Shown here piece after piece: positions 27,664-36,867 of a DNA stretch of 64,000 bases. The notes beneath the pieces are model-generated. The model saw only the letters and a list, made by a program, of their open reading frames with translations, was not told the origin of the DNA and did no database searches. Position 1 is the stretch's first letter. The number at the start of each line of letters is the position of its first letter. The DNA is from MWDV01 sp964634255 (GTDB lineage Bacteria; Verrucomicrobiota; Verrucomicrobiia; Limisphaerales; MWDV01). Position numbers and translations under genes: made by a program. The DNA is taken from contig CAZWJC010000001.1 in the NCBI GenBank assembly GCA_964634255.1, positions 1 through 64,000 on the forward strand, in the 5' to 3' direction.

Positions 27664-29001
27664 TCAGGGTAGTGTTAAGGCACGCAGGAAGCGCAAATCC
27701 GGGCCGACCGTGTTGGGGATGACGACGTCGAACTGACTGTTGGTGGCCAATGCCGTGACAAGGGGCTGCCAGACGGACAAGTCCGGTGACACTTGAACTT
27801 CATAACGCCAATCCAGGTTCCCCTGGATAGTCACCGCGAGCGACCCGCTTTGTAGCAGGCGCGGGTTCAGCAAAATCGCCGGTTGAGGACGACCCAGTGG
27901 CAGGAAGTGAAAACTCCGGATGACGAACTCCACCTCGGAATTGCCGGCGGGCGCGTCGCCATTTACGAGCCACAGGTTGAGGCGAACGTTCTCATCGCCC
28001 GGCTGGGGCACGGCGGGCGCATCGCTAAACGTCCACTCGCGAATCACGTTCGTGGCAGCCGGTGTGGGAGAATACCAGCCCCGCTGGCTTTGGAAGCGAA
28101 CGCGGTTTGTCTCCCATGTGAACATATGAGTGGATTGCGTCAGGCCCGCTGCCACAGCGTATCGCGTCAGGTGTCCGGAGACATCCCACGGCTGCACGAC
28201 GAACTGCGCGTTGTTCGAGTCGCCGGCGTTTCTCCAACGGCTGCACTCGACGTCAATCTCCCGGTGCGCATAGGCCGGGTCGTCGCTCCACGTGAACAAG
28301 CCCAACACCGCGCCTGAGTTCAGATCGTTGACCGTTGACTCCAGCTCGAAGCGGTAGTGGCCACAGCCAAAGCTGCGGCGGGTGACCAACTCCGCGCATT
28401 GCCATTGGTTCGAGCGGTTCGTGATGCGCAGATGCAGCCGGCCTTGCGCGTCGAGCCAGACGTTATTCGAGCTCGACGAGAAATAGTTCGGCCCCGGCCC
28501 GACCTGCCCGGGACTGTCCTTCACCCACCAGTCATAGCCCGAGAAACTAATCTGCCGAACGGCGGGGTTGAAGCGCTCGACGGTGACGCTGGCCAGCGCC
28601 TGGGCCAGGACATTCGTGGGCAACGATGACAGTCCGGTCACACACGGTTCGCTGAAATTGGTGGTCACCAGCAACGCCGCGATCTTCGTCGCGTAGGCGT
28701 CGGCACCGCCCGTGGTGATGTCGGTGGTCCAATTCCCGTCCGCCTGAATGACCGTCAGCACGGGGTTGCAGAACGGCTTGGACCACCAGCCAGCGCCGGG
28801 TACGTAGATGAACACCGCCACGCGATGTATCGCCGGCGCTGCTTCGCGGACGCGGCCAGCGAGGTCAGCCGTCGAGCCATACGGGGGGACGCTGGTGAAT
28901 TCAATGGAGGGCGCCGCGCTTGCCACCAGCCTGCCAGCCGGTAGGAGACTGGCGAGGAGGCATGCCTGGCCAACCATCGCAAAGCGCGCGCTTATGGACA
29001 T
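27664..29001 (-). CDS. secreted GH16-like beta-sandwich protein
   Basis: 445 residues. Signal peptide about 1-30 (VGQACLLASLLPAGRLVASA). An N-terminal region (about 33-140) is followed by a concanavalin-type sandwich with the GH16 catalytic pattern ExDxE at Glu248-Asp250-Glu252 (HREIDVECSRW), plus upstream aromatic strands (FSGYDWWVKDS, GHYRFELES). GH16 members cleave beta-glucans and galactans by a retaining mechanism using these two Glu. The C-terminal ~85 residues (YEVQVSPDLSVWQPLV...) form a short terminal domain seen in other secreted proteins of this lineage. ATG 29001 gives the signal peptide; the longer frame is rejected. Whether it is a true hydrolase or only a GH16-like binder cannot be told. 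Confidence 0.78.
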   Translation of the reverse strand: MSISARFAMVGQACLLASLLPAGRLVASAAPSIEFTSVPPYGSTADLAGRVREAAPAIHRVAVFIYVPGAGWWSKPFCNPVLTVIQADGNWTTDITTGGADAYATKIAALLVTTNFSEPCVTGLSSLPTNVLAQALASVTVERFNPAVRQISFSGYDWWVKDSPGQVGPGPNYFSSSSNNVWLDAQGRLHLRITNRSNQWQCAELVTRRSFGCGHYRFELESTVNDLNSGAVLGLFTWSDDPAYAHREIDVECSRWRNAGDSNNAQFVVQPWDVSGHLTRYAVAAGLTQSTHMFTWETNRVRFQSQRGWYSPTPAATNVIREWTFSDAPAVPQPGDENVRLNLWLVNGDAPAGNSEVEFVIRSFHFLPLGRPQPAILLNPRLLQSGSLAVTIQGNLDWRYEVQVSPDLSVWQPLVTALATNSQFDVVIPNTVGPDLRFLRALTLP

Positions 29002-29201
29002 GGGGCGATGGGAGCCGGGCGGCGCGCGGGAGGCAAGCCACATGTCAGATTCATCGCAGCGGGTTCTGTAGTCGCGTCGGGGAGGATCCCACCTGCAGAC
29101 CACTCGGTGCGCGCAATCAGGACGAGCAAAACGTCGACCGAGCAAGGCCGCCGGCAAATTCACTTCTGCACACCGCGAATCTGGGCTATGTTCCGCCCGC
29201 G

Positions 29202-29543
29202 ATGCACGAAGTCAGCATCATGACCGAAGCAGTGCGGCTCGCCGTGGAAACGGCGCGGGCACAGGGGGCAAAACGCATTTGTCAGTTGCGGCTGCGCGTC
29301 GGCGCCATGAGCGGAGCTGTGCCCGATGCCCTGCAGTTCGCCTTTGAAGCTGTGACCGAGGGGACCATGGCCCAGGGGGCGACCCTCGCCATCGAAGCCG
29401 TGCCCGCCACCTGGTGGTGCGCGCCCTGCGCTGCCACCTTCGACGTGGACCGCACGCTGCCAGAATGCCCGCGCTGTGGGACGTGGAGTCATGAGTTGCG
29501 CGGCGGACGGGAACTGAACATCGCTTCCATCGAGATCGAGTGA
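29202..29543 (+). CDS. hypA: hydrogenase/urease nickel metallochaperone HypA
   Basis: 113 residues. The N-terminal MHEVSIM carries the nickel-binding Met1-His2 and the family Glu3. The zinc site is Cys73, Cys76, Cys89 and Cys92 in two CxxC pairs. HypA passes nickel with HypB to [NiFe]-hydrogenase or urease. hypB starts 1 bp after its stop. No hypCDEF, hydrogenase or urease genes are in the window, so its client lies elsewhere. ATG 29202 is fixed by the required MHE start. Confidence 0.95.
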   Translation: MHEVSIMTEAVRLAVETARAQGAKRICQLRLRVGAMSGAVPDALQFAFEAVTEGTMAQGATLAIEAVPATWWCAPCAATFDVDRTLPECPRCGTWSHELRGGRELNIASIEIE

Positions 29544-29544
29544 T

Positions 29545-30351
29545 ATGTGCAAAGAATGCGGATGCGGCTTGGGTGGCGACGTGAAGATCGGCGGCCACAG
29601 TCACGGTGAGGCAGATCATCACCACGCGCACGGCGGCGGGCATCAGGCCCATGAACACGGGCACGGCCATGCTCACCAGCACGAGCACGAACCAAAGACC
29701 GTCAGCATCCAACGCTCGCTGCTGGAGAAAAACGCGCGGCTCGCCGAGCGCAACCGCGGCTTCTTCCGCGCCAAGAAGCTGCTTGTGTTGAACGTGCTTT
29801 CGTCGCCCGGCTCGGGCAAGACCACCTTGATCCAGCAAACCGCCGCCGGCCTGCGCGGCAAGCTGCGGCTCGGCGTGATCGTCGGCGACCTGGCCACCGA
29901 CAACGACGCGGCGCGGCTTCGTAGTGCGGGCGTGCCCGTCGTGCAAATCACCACGGGCACCGTTTGCCACCTCGAAGCCGACATGGTCGCCCGCGCCGCG
30001 GAGAAGCTGGACCTCGACGCGCTGGACGTGCTGGTGATCGAGAACGTCGGCAACCTCGTCTGCCCCGCCGATTACGATCTCGGCGAAGACCTGCGCGTGG
30101 TGTTGCTCTCGGTGACCGAGGGAGAAGACAAGCCGTTGAAGTATCCGCCCATGTTCCACTCCGCCAGCGTGGCGTTGATCACGAAGTGCGATCTGGCGGC
30201 GGCGGCGGGTTTTAATCGCGACGCCGCACTGGCCAACGTGCAACGCATCAGTCATCACGGCCGCGTGTTCGAGCTTTCGGCGAAAACCGGCGAAGGCATG
30301 TCCACGTGGCTGGAATTTCTCGCGCAACACCACGCGGCAGCGAGGGGTTGA
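29545..30351 (+). CDS. hypB: hydrogenase nickel-incorporation GTPase HypB
   Basis: 268 residues. It starts MCKECGCG, close to the high-affinity CxxCGC nickel motif. Residues 18-48 contain 14 histidines, a nickel-storage tail as in some rhizobial HypB. The G domain has Walker A SSPGSGKTT (86-94), VGDLATDND, the CHLEADM metal-site cysteine/histidine, and TKCDL for guanine. HypB hydrolyses GTP to drive nickel insertion with HypA. Second gene of a two-gene hypAB unit; the rest of the maturation set is not here. Confidence 0.95.
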   Translation: MCKECGCGLGGDVKIGGHSHGEADHHHAHGGGHQAHEHGHGHAHQHEHEPKTVSIQRSLLEKNARLAERNRGFFRAKKLLVLNVLSSPGSGKTTLIQQTAAGLRGKLRLGVIVGDLATDNDAARLRSAGVPVVQITTGTVCHLEADMVARAAEKLDLDALDVLVIENVGNLVCPADYDLGEDLRVVLLSVTEGEDKPLKYPPMFHSASVALITKCDLAAAAGFNRDAALANVQRISHHGRVFELSAKTGEGMSTWLEFLAQHHAAARG

Positions 30352-30440
30352 ACGAACGATCGCTGGTTTCAAAAGGCAATCGGATTGGGGTGCAGACCAT
30401 GCCCCAGCCTGAAAGGTAGGAAGAAATTAGCTTGGGCGTA

Positions 30441-30503
30441 GAGCGCCGACGTGCCGTCGGCCTGGAACCGCCGCGCGCTAAGCCGCGCCAAAGACCGGCG
30501 CTC
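30441..30503. repeat. palindromic intergenic element (REP-like)
   Basis: Outer arms GAGCGCCG (30441-30448) and CGGCGCTC (30496-30503) pair, and between them a second stem GCCGAC/GTCGGC encloses GTGCC. The stem-within-stem shape resembles the palindromes at 36642-36667, 37501-37605 and beside the RAYT gene, all of which open with GAGCGC or AGCG followed by GC-rich arms. It lies between hypB and the first ECF gene. Confidence 0.6.
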
Positions 30504-30606
30504 CAGTGTGTCTGACGAGTGCAGACGTTGCTCCCATCGGTATGGATTCGGGCTATCCCGCCTCATACCCGCTTGCGCTTCCAGTCTGGCTCCCTACGCT
30601 CGCAAC

Positions 30607-31377
30607 GTGAGTGCCAGCCACACCGACCCAGCCACCACGCCATTGACGGCGGCGGAATCACCCGCGCGCTCCGCGTTTGTGACAACGCAGTGGTCGGCGG
30701 TGCTCGCGGCGGGGGGCGGAGATTCCGCACGTTCACACATGGCGTTGGAGCAACTTTGCCGCAACTACTGGCCGCCACTCTACGCTTACGTCCGGCGGCT
30801 CGGCCATTCGCCGCACGACGCCCAGGACCTCACGCAAGAGTTCTTCGCCCGGTTGCTGGAGGGCCACGCCATGGCCAAGGCGGACCCTGAGCGGGGACGG
30901 TTTCGTTCCTTTCTGCTCGCGTCGTTCAAGAACTTCCTCGCGCATGAGTGGGAGAAGGCCCGGGCGCAAAAACGCGGCGGGCGGGCCCAAATCCTCTCGC
31001 TCGACCTCGACACCGCCGAAACTCGCTGCGTCCAACCGACTGCGCCGGATGATGCGCCGGACCGGGCTTTTGACCGGCAATGGGCGCTCGCGCTCCTGGA
31101 CCTTGTGCTGCGCCGGCTGCGGCAGGAATACGCGGACTGCGGGCGCGATGACCTGTTCCTCGCCTTGAAGGACACGCTTTCCGGTGGCCGATCGGAAATT
31201 CCGTATCGCGAGCTGGGCGCACGGCTGGCGATGAGCGAAGGCGCGGTGAAGGTGGCAGCGCATCGGTTGCGGCAGCGGTATCGCGAACTGCTGCGCGAGG
31301 AAATCGCTAACACCGTGGCTGGCCCGGAGGAAGTTGAGGAAGAGTTGCGGCAGTTGTTTGCGGCGCTGGGTGGGTGA
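30607..31377 (+). CDS. ECF-type RNA polymerase sigma factor (kinase-linked group), copy 1
   Basis: 256 residues from GTG 30607. The conserved opening FVTTQWSAVLAAGG, region 2 with LYAYVRRLGHSPHDAQDLTQEFFARLL, the FRSFLLASFKNFLAHEWEKARAQKRGG linker and region 4 (LGARLAMSEGAVKVAAHRLRQRYRELLREE) define the same group as the ECF genes at 35836 and 56686. Each of the three is followed by a Ser/Thr kinase gene; the kinase here starts 172 bp downstream. Such linkage is known in Planctomycetes and Verrucomicrobia, where the kinase is thought to act on the sigma factor in place of an anti-sigma. The start is uncertain: GTG 30607 has no strong ribosome site, but upstream codons lie in a palindromic repeat. 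Confidence 0.88.
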   Translation: MSASHTDPATTPLTAAESPARSAFVTTQWSAVLAAGGGDSARSHMALEQLCRNYWPPLYAYVRRLGHSPHDAQDLTQEFFARLLEGHAMAKADPERGRFRSFLLASFKNFLAHEWEKARAQKRGGRAQILSLDLDTAETRCVQPTAPDDAPDRAFDRQWALALLDLVLRRLRQEYADCGRDDLFLALKDTLSGGRSEIPYRELGARLAMSEGAVKVAAHRLRQRYRELLREEIANTVAGPEEVEEELRQLFAALGG

Positions 31378-31549
31378 GCAGACGGACAGTGATCGGTCCC
31401 CGGGCACCGCCGCCGCGAATGCAGGAGCAGTTGAAATCGTCCGCCGGGACGCGTTTCTGTTCGTGCGTGCTGCGCGTCGGGGACGACGCGCGGTCCTGTT
31501 GGACCGGCGCGCTGTAACCTTGGCATTTCTTTCCGGTAGTAACCGGTGT

Positions 31550-34500
31550 ATGAACACAGAAATGTTCGCGTTTCTAGGCATGCCGGAGATCATCGTGATC
31601 TTCCTCGTGCTGCTGGGCATGGCCCTCATGGCCGCGACCGCCGCCGTGTTGCTGGTGTGGTTGCTCCGTCGCCACGAAGGGCAGCCCGAGGTCAATCCGC
31701 CGGCCCGGCAATCCGTCCAGCCGCTGCCGGAATCGGCCAGCACCTGCCCGCGCTGCGGCGCATCCTTGCCCGCCAACTCGCCGCAGGGTCTATGCCCGCG
31801 TTGTGTCATGGGCGTCGGCCTGGCGACACACACGGAAGCCCCTGGCGAAACAGGGCCGCACGGAACGAAGGTGGGCAAGCCCACTCCGTCGCCGGAAGAA
31901 ATCGCCAAACACTTTCCGCAGCTCGAGATCATGGAATGCCTTGGGCGTGGTGGCATGGGCGTGGTGTACAAGGCCCGCCAGCCGAAGCTCAACCGGATGG
32001 TGGCGTTAAAGATCCTCGCGCCGGAAAAGGGCGCTGAACCGAAGTTCGCGGAGCGATTTCAGCGCGAGGCTTTGGCTCTCGCCCGGTTGAGTCACCCGAA
32101 CATCGTCACGGTTCACGACTTTGGCGAGGCGGAGGGAATGTTCTACCTGCTCATGGAATATGTGGATGGCGTGAGCTTGCGCCAGACGATGCGCGAAGGG
32201 CGCATGAAACCCGAGGAAGCGCTAGCCATCGTGCCGAAGATTTGCGAGGCGCTCCAGTTCGCCCACGAGCAGGGCATCGTGCATCGCGACATCAAGCCGG
32301 AGAACGTGCTGCTCGACAGACAGGGCCGCGTGAAGATCGCAGATTTCGGGATCGCGAAGATTGTGGGTGAAGTAGGTCGGGCGGGCAGTCCTCTGCCCGC
32401 CGCAGTGCTAGAAGCAGAAGGCGGCGCGCACGGAGTGACGCGCCATACCAGTGCGCTCACCCAGGATCAGGTCCTCGGCACGCCGCATTACATGGCCCCG
32501 GAACAGGTGGAAAAGCCACAGTTGGTGGATCATCGCGCGGACATCTATTCGCTGGGTGTGGTGTTCTACGAAATGCTCACGGGCGAACTGCCGCTGGGCA
32601 AGTTCCAGCCGCCGTCAAAGAAGGTGCAGGTGGACGTGCGCTTGGATGAAGTAGTGTTGCGCGCGTTGGAGAAGAAGCCGGAACTGCGTTACCAGCAGGC
32701 CAGCGTGCTCAAGACGCAGGTGGAGACGATTGCCGGCACTGGGACAGAAGGCGTTTCCTCTCATCCGCCAAAGACAGAGCCACGTTTCTTTGATTTCACC
32801 ATTGGCATGCCGCAGTTCGTCCAGCGCGATGGACAAGCGCGGTGCTATTGGCCGGGGATCTTGTTGCTGTTCTCCACAATTGGGTTTGCGGTATGCGGCT
32901 TCAATCTCGCCAGCGGCCTCATTATCTGGCTGCTGGACTTGAAACTGCCGCCCGTCATTTCGTTCATCAACCTTGGCGACCTATGGCTGTGGCTGGTCTG
33001 GCTCGTGTTCAGCGCCATCGGTCGCTTGGCGGCCTTGAACTTGGGGGCGGAGAAGATCGGCAGGGCCAGCCTTACGGCATCGAAGAGCGTGAACGTGCTT
33101 CTCGTCCTTCTGGTCGCTGCCGCTTGGGCCTTCGGATTGGGGCATCTGGCTTGGTGGTTGCGCCGCACCTCCACAACCCTGCAGGCGGACAGTGGCTTCC
33201 GGATTATTTTGGGGATCGCTCTATTGATTTTGGTCGGCTCGTTTCTGATCCGCCGCGTCTGGCGCGCTGTGAACAAGCCTCTCGCGCCCGGCGCACCGGT
33301 CGCGGCAGAGTCCGAGTCTGCTCGCCCGCCTCTCTCCCGGGCTCGCAAACGAGGGTTGTGGCTGAGTCTGGTGGTCCTGCTGGTGGTCGGATTGGTAACA
33401 CTGGCTATGTGGAGTGTGCGACGGCAGGACGCAGACCGCCTTTGGGAGCAGCGGAGCTATGTGCAGCAAAAGTTGATGATCGAAACCGAGTCAAGACTTG
33501 GAGAGCTTGGCTACAGCCAAACTTGGTCAAGGACGACGGTCTCAGACGATCTTTCCAAGGCGTGGCGCGAATCCGGCCCGATGACGCGGCGCCGGACAGG
33601 TGGCGATCCGGAGTCGGTCACGAATGCGGCGGTGAGCTTGCATTATCTCGGCAACGGACGCTGGCTGGCGCTCGGTTTAGGGCAACTCTGCGAAGTCCGC
33701 TTTGAGATCAACACGCTGGCGGAGATGGCGCGCGGGCCGCTCCCCGTTCCGCCTCCGCCGCCGAGCAAGTCGTTTGACGATCTGGGGCTGCCGGTTCCAC
33801 GACTGAACGTCATCGCCGGATGGAATGGGGAAACGCACGCTTTGCCGGAGCCGGTGTCTGCCGCGGAAGCATGGAAGCAGACGGAGGAATACGCAGCGTG
33901 GGAGAAGGTCCGCAATGTCCGCAGCTTTACCTTCACCAACGCCTGCGGGTACACGTTTGAAATCCAAGCTTTGATGATGGGGCAACAGGACCAACGTCCG
34001 CGACCATTGCTCGGTGAGACGAAGCTTCGCCGACCTGACGGTGTCCTGTTGGCTTCAGCGCCGGGCGCGAACGGCGCAAACCAGCATTGGGACATCAACG
34101 TCATGGATGAGGCTGGCAACGACGTGACCGCCAAGGTGTCCGTCGAACGAGCCGCCCCCGCCGCCCCGCTTCGCGTCACCGAAGTGCGCTGGCGTCCCGA
34201 CACGGCAGAGGAACGGATCTGGTCCGTCAACCGCTTTGGCGTGGCCTACGCAGAAGCCGTGGTGTCGTCCGATGGTATGCGCAAGACCGTTCGGCTGATC
34301 GAGGAATTGAAAGACGCGCCTTACCCGCAGACGCCCGCCGGTGACGACACCAACGTCGGATTCGGCCCAACGCGCGAGGTCGTCTTGCGTGCCAAGGCGG
34401 ACTGGACGGATTGCTTCCTCGACCTGCACACAGGCCGGGTAATCAGCGCTCCGCCGGAGTTGCTCGACAAGCTGCAGGAGACGCGCCCGCTTAATGATCG

Positions 34501-34909
34501 ATTGCGCTCAATCACGGACTGGCTGCGGGACAGCGGCGTCGAACTGGTGGCGCCACCTGGCGAGCACATGCGGTTTGTGGACGGCAATGTCTGCGCGCTG
34601 GATACAGGGAGCGGCAGCGTGTTTGACCGGCAGACACCGCAGTCGGTTTTGAATCTGACCCAGCGCTTTCGCCCGCAGAGCGGAGCCATCACCTTTCCCC
34701 CAATCCACGGCCGAGCAGGGCCGGCCAGCAAGGAAACGGGGACGTGGTTCTTCTGCCGGAGAGAGGAAATGGCCGGAGTGATTGAGATTCTCGATCACGA
34801 TCGCAATGCGAACGTGTGGAGACTGCGATACAAGCTGGTGCAGGCGATGCCTTTGACCGAGAGCGAGATGAATTCGTCGCCCGCCTTCGCGCTGGAGAAA
34901 GGGCATTGA
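31550..34909 (+). CDS. membrane Ser/Thr protein kinase with N-terminal zinc ribbon, repeat-containing activation loop
   Basis: 1119 residues. A transmembrane segment (about 10-35) is followed by a zinc ribbon (Cys66, Cys69, Cys82, Cys85). The PknB-type kinase has P-loop LGRGGMGVVYKA near 133, VALKIL, the catalytic HRDIKPEN near 243, DFG near 264 and YMAPEQ near 314. Four or five transmembrane helices follow (about 425-640), then a ~480-residue region of mostly soluble character with no recognised fold. Between DFGIAKIVG and TQDQVLGTPHY the DNA holds two hairpins (32380-32444) read as about 30 residues in the activation loop. Paired with the upstream ECF sigma factor. Confidence 0.9.
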   Translation: MNTEMFAFLGMPEIIVIFLVLLGMALMAATAAVLLVWLLRRHEGQPEVNPPARQSVQPLPESASTCPRCGASLPANSPQGLCPRCVMGVGLATHTEAPGETGPHGTKVGKPTPSPEEIAKHFPQLEIMECLGRGGMGVVYKARQPKLNRMVALKILAPEKGAEPKFAERFQREALALARLSHPNIVTVHDFGEAEGMFYLLMEYVDGVSLRQTMREGRMKPEEALAIVPKICEALQFAHEQGIVHRDIKPENVLLDRQGRVKIADFGIAKIVGEVGRAGSPLPAAVLEAEGGAHGVTRHTSALTQDQVLGTPHYMAPEQVEKPQLVDHRADIYSLGVVFYEMLTGELPLGKFQPPSKKVQVDVRLDEVVLRALEKKPELRYQQASVLKTQVETIAGTGTEGVSSHPPKTEPRFFDFTIGMPQFVQRDGQARCYWPGILLLFSTIGFAVCGFNLASGLIIWLLDLKLPPVISFINLGDLWLWLVWLVFSAIGRLAALNLGAEKIGRASLTASKSVNVLLVLLVAAAWAFGLGHLAWWLRRTSTTLQADSGFRIILGIALLILVGSFLIRRVWRAVNKPLAPGAPVAAESESARPPLSRARKRGLWLSLVVLLVVGLVTLAMWSVRRQDADRLWEQRSYVQQKLMIETESRLGELGYSQTWSRTTVSDDLSKAWRESGPMTRRRTGGDPESVTNAAVSLHYLGNGRWLALGLGQLCEVRFEINTLAEMARGPLPVPPPPPSKSFDDLGLPVPRLNVIAGWNGETHALPEPVSAAEAWKQTEEYAAWEKVRNVRSFTFTNACGYTFEIQALMMGQQDQRPRPLLGETKLRRPDGVLLASAPGANGANQHWDINVMDEAGNDVTAKVSVERAAPAAPLRVTEVRWRPDTAEERIWSVNRFGVAYAEAVVSSDGMRKTVRLIEELKDAPYPQTPAGDDTNVGFGPTREVVLRAKADWTDCFLDLHTGRVISAPPELLDKLQETRPLNDRLRSITDWLRDSGVELVAPPGEHMRFVDGNVCALDTGSGSVFDRQTPQSVLNLTQRFRPQSGAITFPPIHGRAGPASKETGTWFFCRREEMAGVIEILDHDRNANVWRLRYKLVQAMPLTESEMNSSPAFALEKGH
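32380..32444. repeat. double-hairpin repeat inside kinase coding sequence
   Basis: Perfect 9-bp stem GGCGGGCAG (32380-32388) / CTGCCCGCC (32393-32401) with a 4-nt loop, then GGCGCG (32423-32428) / CGCGCC (32439-32444). Reads through in frame in the kinase activation loop. Confidence 0.75.
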
Positions 34910-35175
34910 GCTAGATGACGTGAGTGGATCAGCCTTCGACCGAGAGCAGACAAGCGGCATACTGCGCAGGGCCACGCACCATGGTGGTTGAGTGATAAGG
35001 GGCAAAAGTTTTTCGATTAACACCCGCGCCGCCGGTTGAGGCACGCTCCACGCGCGGATTAGAACGTAGCACATACCGGCCGCATGATGGACCGAGACGC
35101 GCAAGCAGAATCCGCCTTGCGCCGCGAGGAAACAACGTGCCAGCGTGTGCGACACTCAGAACGAAGGTGATAGAC

Positions 35176-35739
35176 ATGAGACTGACAAGGTGGATGGCAA
35201 TAGGTTTAGCCTGCGGTTTGATCAGCGTGGGAAGCGTTCGCGCGACGGACACCCCCGGCAAATCTGCGGCGACCGGCGACGAACGCATCGGCATCTACGA
35301 CTCGCGGGCGATCGCTTACGCCGAGTTCTGGACCGAGGCGCATCAACGCAAGATCAGCGAGATGGTGAAGGCAGCCAAGGCGGCCAAGAACGCCGGCGAA
35401 ACGGAGCGGCTCAGAAAACTGGAGACCGAGCTGAAGGCTGAACAGGAACGCAATCATCTGCAAGTGTTCAGCACGGCGCCAGTGGAAGCGATCATGGCCG
35501 GCATGAAGGATCGCGTGGAGGCGATTCAGAAGGAGGCGGGCGTATCGCAACTGGTGTCCAAGTGGGATGACAAGACGCTCAAAGATCACGCCCGCGCCGA
35601 GCAGGTGGACGTCACCGACCTGCTGTTGCGCGGCTTCACGCTGAACGAGAAACAGCAAAAGGTCGTGGCTGATCTGCGGGCGAAGAAACCGCTTGCCCTG
35701 AAAGAGGCCGAGAAACTGATGCGGGAAGGAAAGCTCTGA
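35176..35739 (+). CDS. secreted protein of unknown function, charged and helical
   Basis: 187 residues with a signal peptide (WMAIGLACGLISVGSVRA, cut near residue 24). The mature protein is helical and rich in Lys, Glu and Ala (AKAAKNAGETERLRKLETELKAEQERN), with a likely coiled coil at 60-95, then a region ending KKPLALKEAEKLMREGKL. No family recognised. ATG 35176 is chosen for the signal peptide. It sits between the first kinase (stop at 34909) and the second ECF gene, so regulation by one of these pairs is possible. Confidence 0.75.
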   Translation: MRLTRWMAIGLACGLISVGSVRATDTPGKSAATGDERIGIYDSRAIAYAEFWTEAHQRKISEMVKAAKAAKNAGETERLRKLETELKAEQERNHLQVFSTAPVEAIMAGMKDRVEAIQKEAGVSQLVSKWDDKTLKDHARAEQVDVTDLLLRGFTLNEKQQKVVADLRAKKPLALKEAEKLMREGKL

Positions 35740-35835
35740 ACGGGCGGACATCCGCTATCAACTGAACGTGTTGGTTGCGTCACCGCAAGTTCTGGCTGTC
35801 ATGCTGGCGGCGGTCTGTGGCAGGCTGCCGCACAG

Positions 35836-36585
35836 ATGAGAACGTCCAGCCCGCCAACTGCCAATCCAGCGCCGCAGGTCTTTCCCAACACGCATTGGTC
35901 ACTGGTCCTAACGGCTGGTCGCAGGGACACCCCGCGGGCGCACGAAGCGCTTTCGCGGTTGTGCGAGACTTACTGGTATCCGCTCTACGCCTATGTGCGC
36001 CGGCGCGGTCAGTCGCCCCACGATGCTCAGGACCTTACGCAGGAGTTCTTCGCGCGGCTGCTGGAGCACAACTGGCTGGCCGCGGTCGATCAGGAGCGAG
36101 GTCGGTTTCGCACCTTCCTGCTCACCGCCCTGGAGCGTTTTCTTGCGAATGAGTGGGACAAGGCCCGCGCCCAGAAGCGCGGCGGCGGGAAGCCGGTCTT
36201 GCCGCTGCAATTCGACACTGCCGAAACGCGCTTCAGCGCCGAGCCAGCCGACACCCGCACGCCGGAACAGACCTTCGAGCGGCGTTGGGCGCTGACGCTG
36301 CTGGACGAGGTGTTGCGCAGGTTGGAAGCGGAGCAACGTGCCGAGGGCAAGGCGGAACACTTCGCCACGCTCAAGCAGTGCCTCGTGGGCGACCGTGCGT
36401 CGTTGCCCTACGATCAAATCGCGCAGGCGACCGGTCTCAGCGAAGGGGCGGTAAAAGTGGCGGTGCATCGCCTCCGCGTGCGCTACCGGGAGCTGCTCCG
36501 CGCCGAAATCGCCAACACCGTGGCGTCGGCCGATGAAGTGGACGTTGAAATGCGGCATCTCTTTAACGTGCTGACAGGGGGATGA
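35836..36585 (+). CDS. ECF-type RNA polymerase sigma factor (kinase-linked group), copy 2
   Basis: 249 residues. Closely follows the copy at 30607: FPNTHWSLVLTAG, LYAYVRRRGQSPHDAQDLTQEFFARLL in region 2, FLANEWDKARAQKRGGGK, and region 4 IAQATGLSEGAVKVAVHRLRVRYRELLRAE. Upstream context is a 96-bp gap after the secreted helical protein. The zinc-ribbon kinase at 36868 lies 282 bp downstream, with a palindrome in the gap. Region 1.1 and region 3 of full-length sigma-70 are absent, as in all ECF factors. Target promoters unknown. Confidence 0.9.
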   Translation: MRTSSPPTANPAPQVFPNTHWSLVLTAGRRDTPRAHEALSRLCETYWYPLYAYVRRRGQSPHDAQDLTQEFFARLLEHNWLAAVDQERGRFRTFLLTALERFLANEWDKARAQKRGGGKPVLPLQFDTAETRFSAEPADTRTPEQTFERRWALTLLDEVLRRLEAEQRAEGKAEHFATLKQCLVGDRASLPYDQIAQATGLSEGAVKVAVHRLRVRYRELLRAEIANTVASADEVDVEMRHLFNVLTGG

Positions 36586-36641
36586 AATCCGAAATCCGAA
36601 ATCCCAAGCACGGCAGAACAGCCACGGCTGGTTCAAGCAAG

Positions 36642-36667
36642 GAGCGCGGACAGCCTTGTCCGCGCTG
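36642..36667. repeat. palindromic REP-like element
   Basis: GCGCGGACA (36644-36652) and TGTCCGCGC (36657-36665) form a 9-bp stem with a 4-nt loop, introduced by GGA and followed by TGC. The surrounding gap also holds GAAATCCGAAATCCGAAATC-type direct repeats (36583-36603). The GGAGCGCGG start is shared with the element at 37501. Confidence 0.7.
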
Positions 36668-36867
36668 CTTTCGTCGGTCTTCTTCTACCAGCCGCGACAG
36701 GACAGCGGTCGAGCGCCTGGCGGATAGACTCCTGGAGTGGTTCGGGCAAGGGCCGGCTTGGTATTCGGTCTTCGGACTTCGGCATTCCTTCGGTTTTCGA
36801 CCTTCGGGTTTGAATTCCTGTAACCTGCCGCTCCCGGTTGCTTAAGAAGACAGATGGAAGCAGGATC

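Noticed and set aside
36582..36845. 87-residue frame between ECF gene and kinase
   Set aside because: Made of repeat DNA (GAAATCC repeats and a palindrome); a reading of repeats, not a gene.
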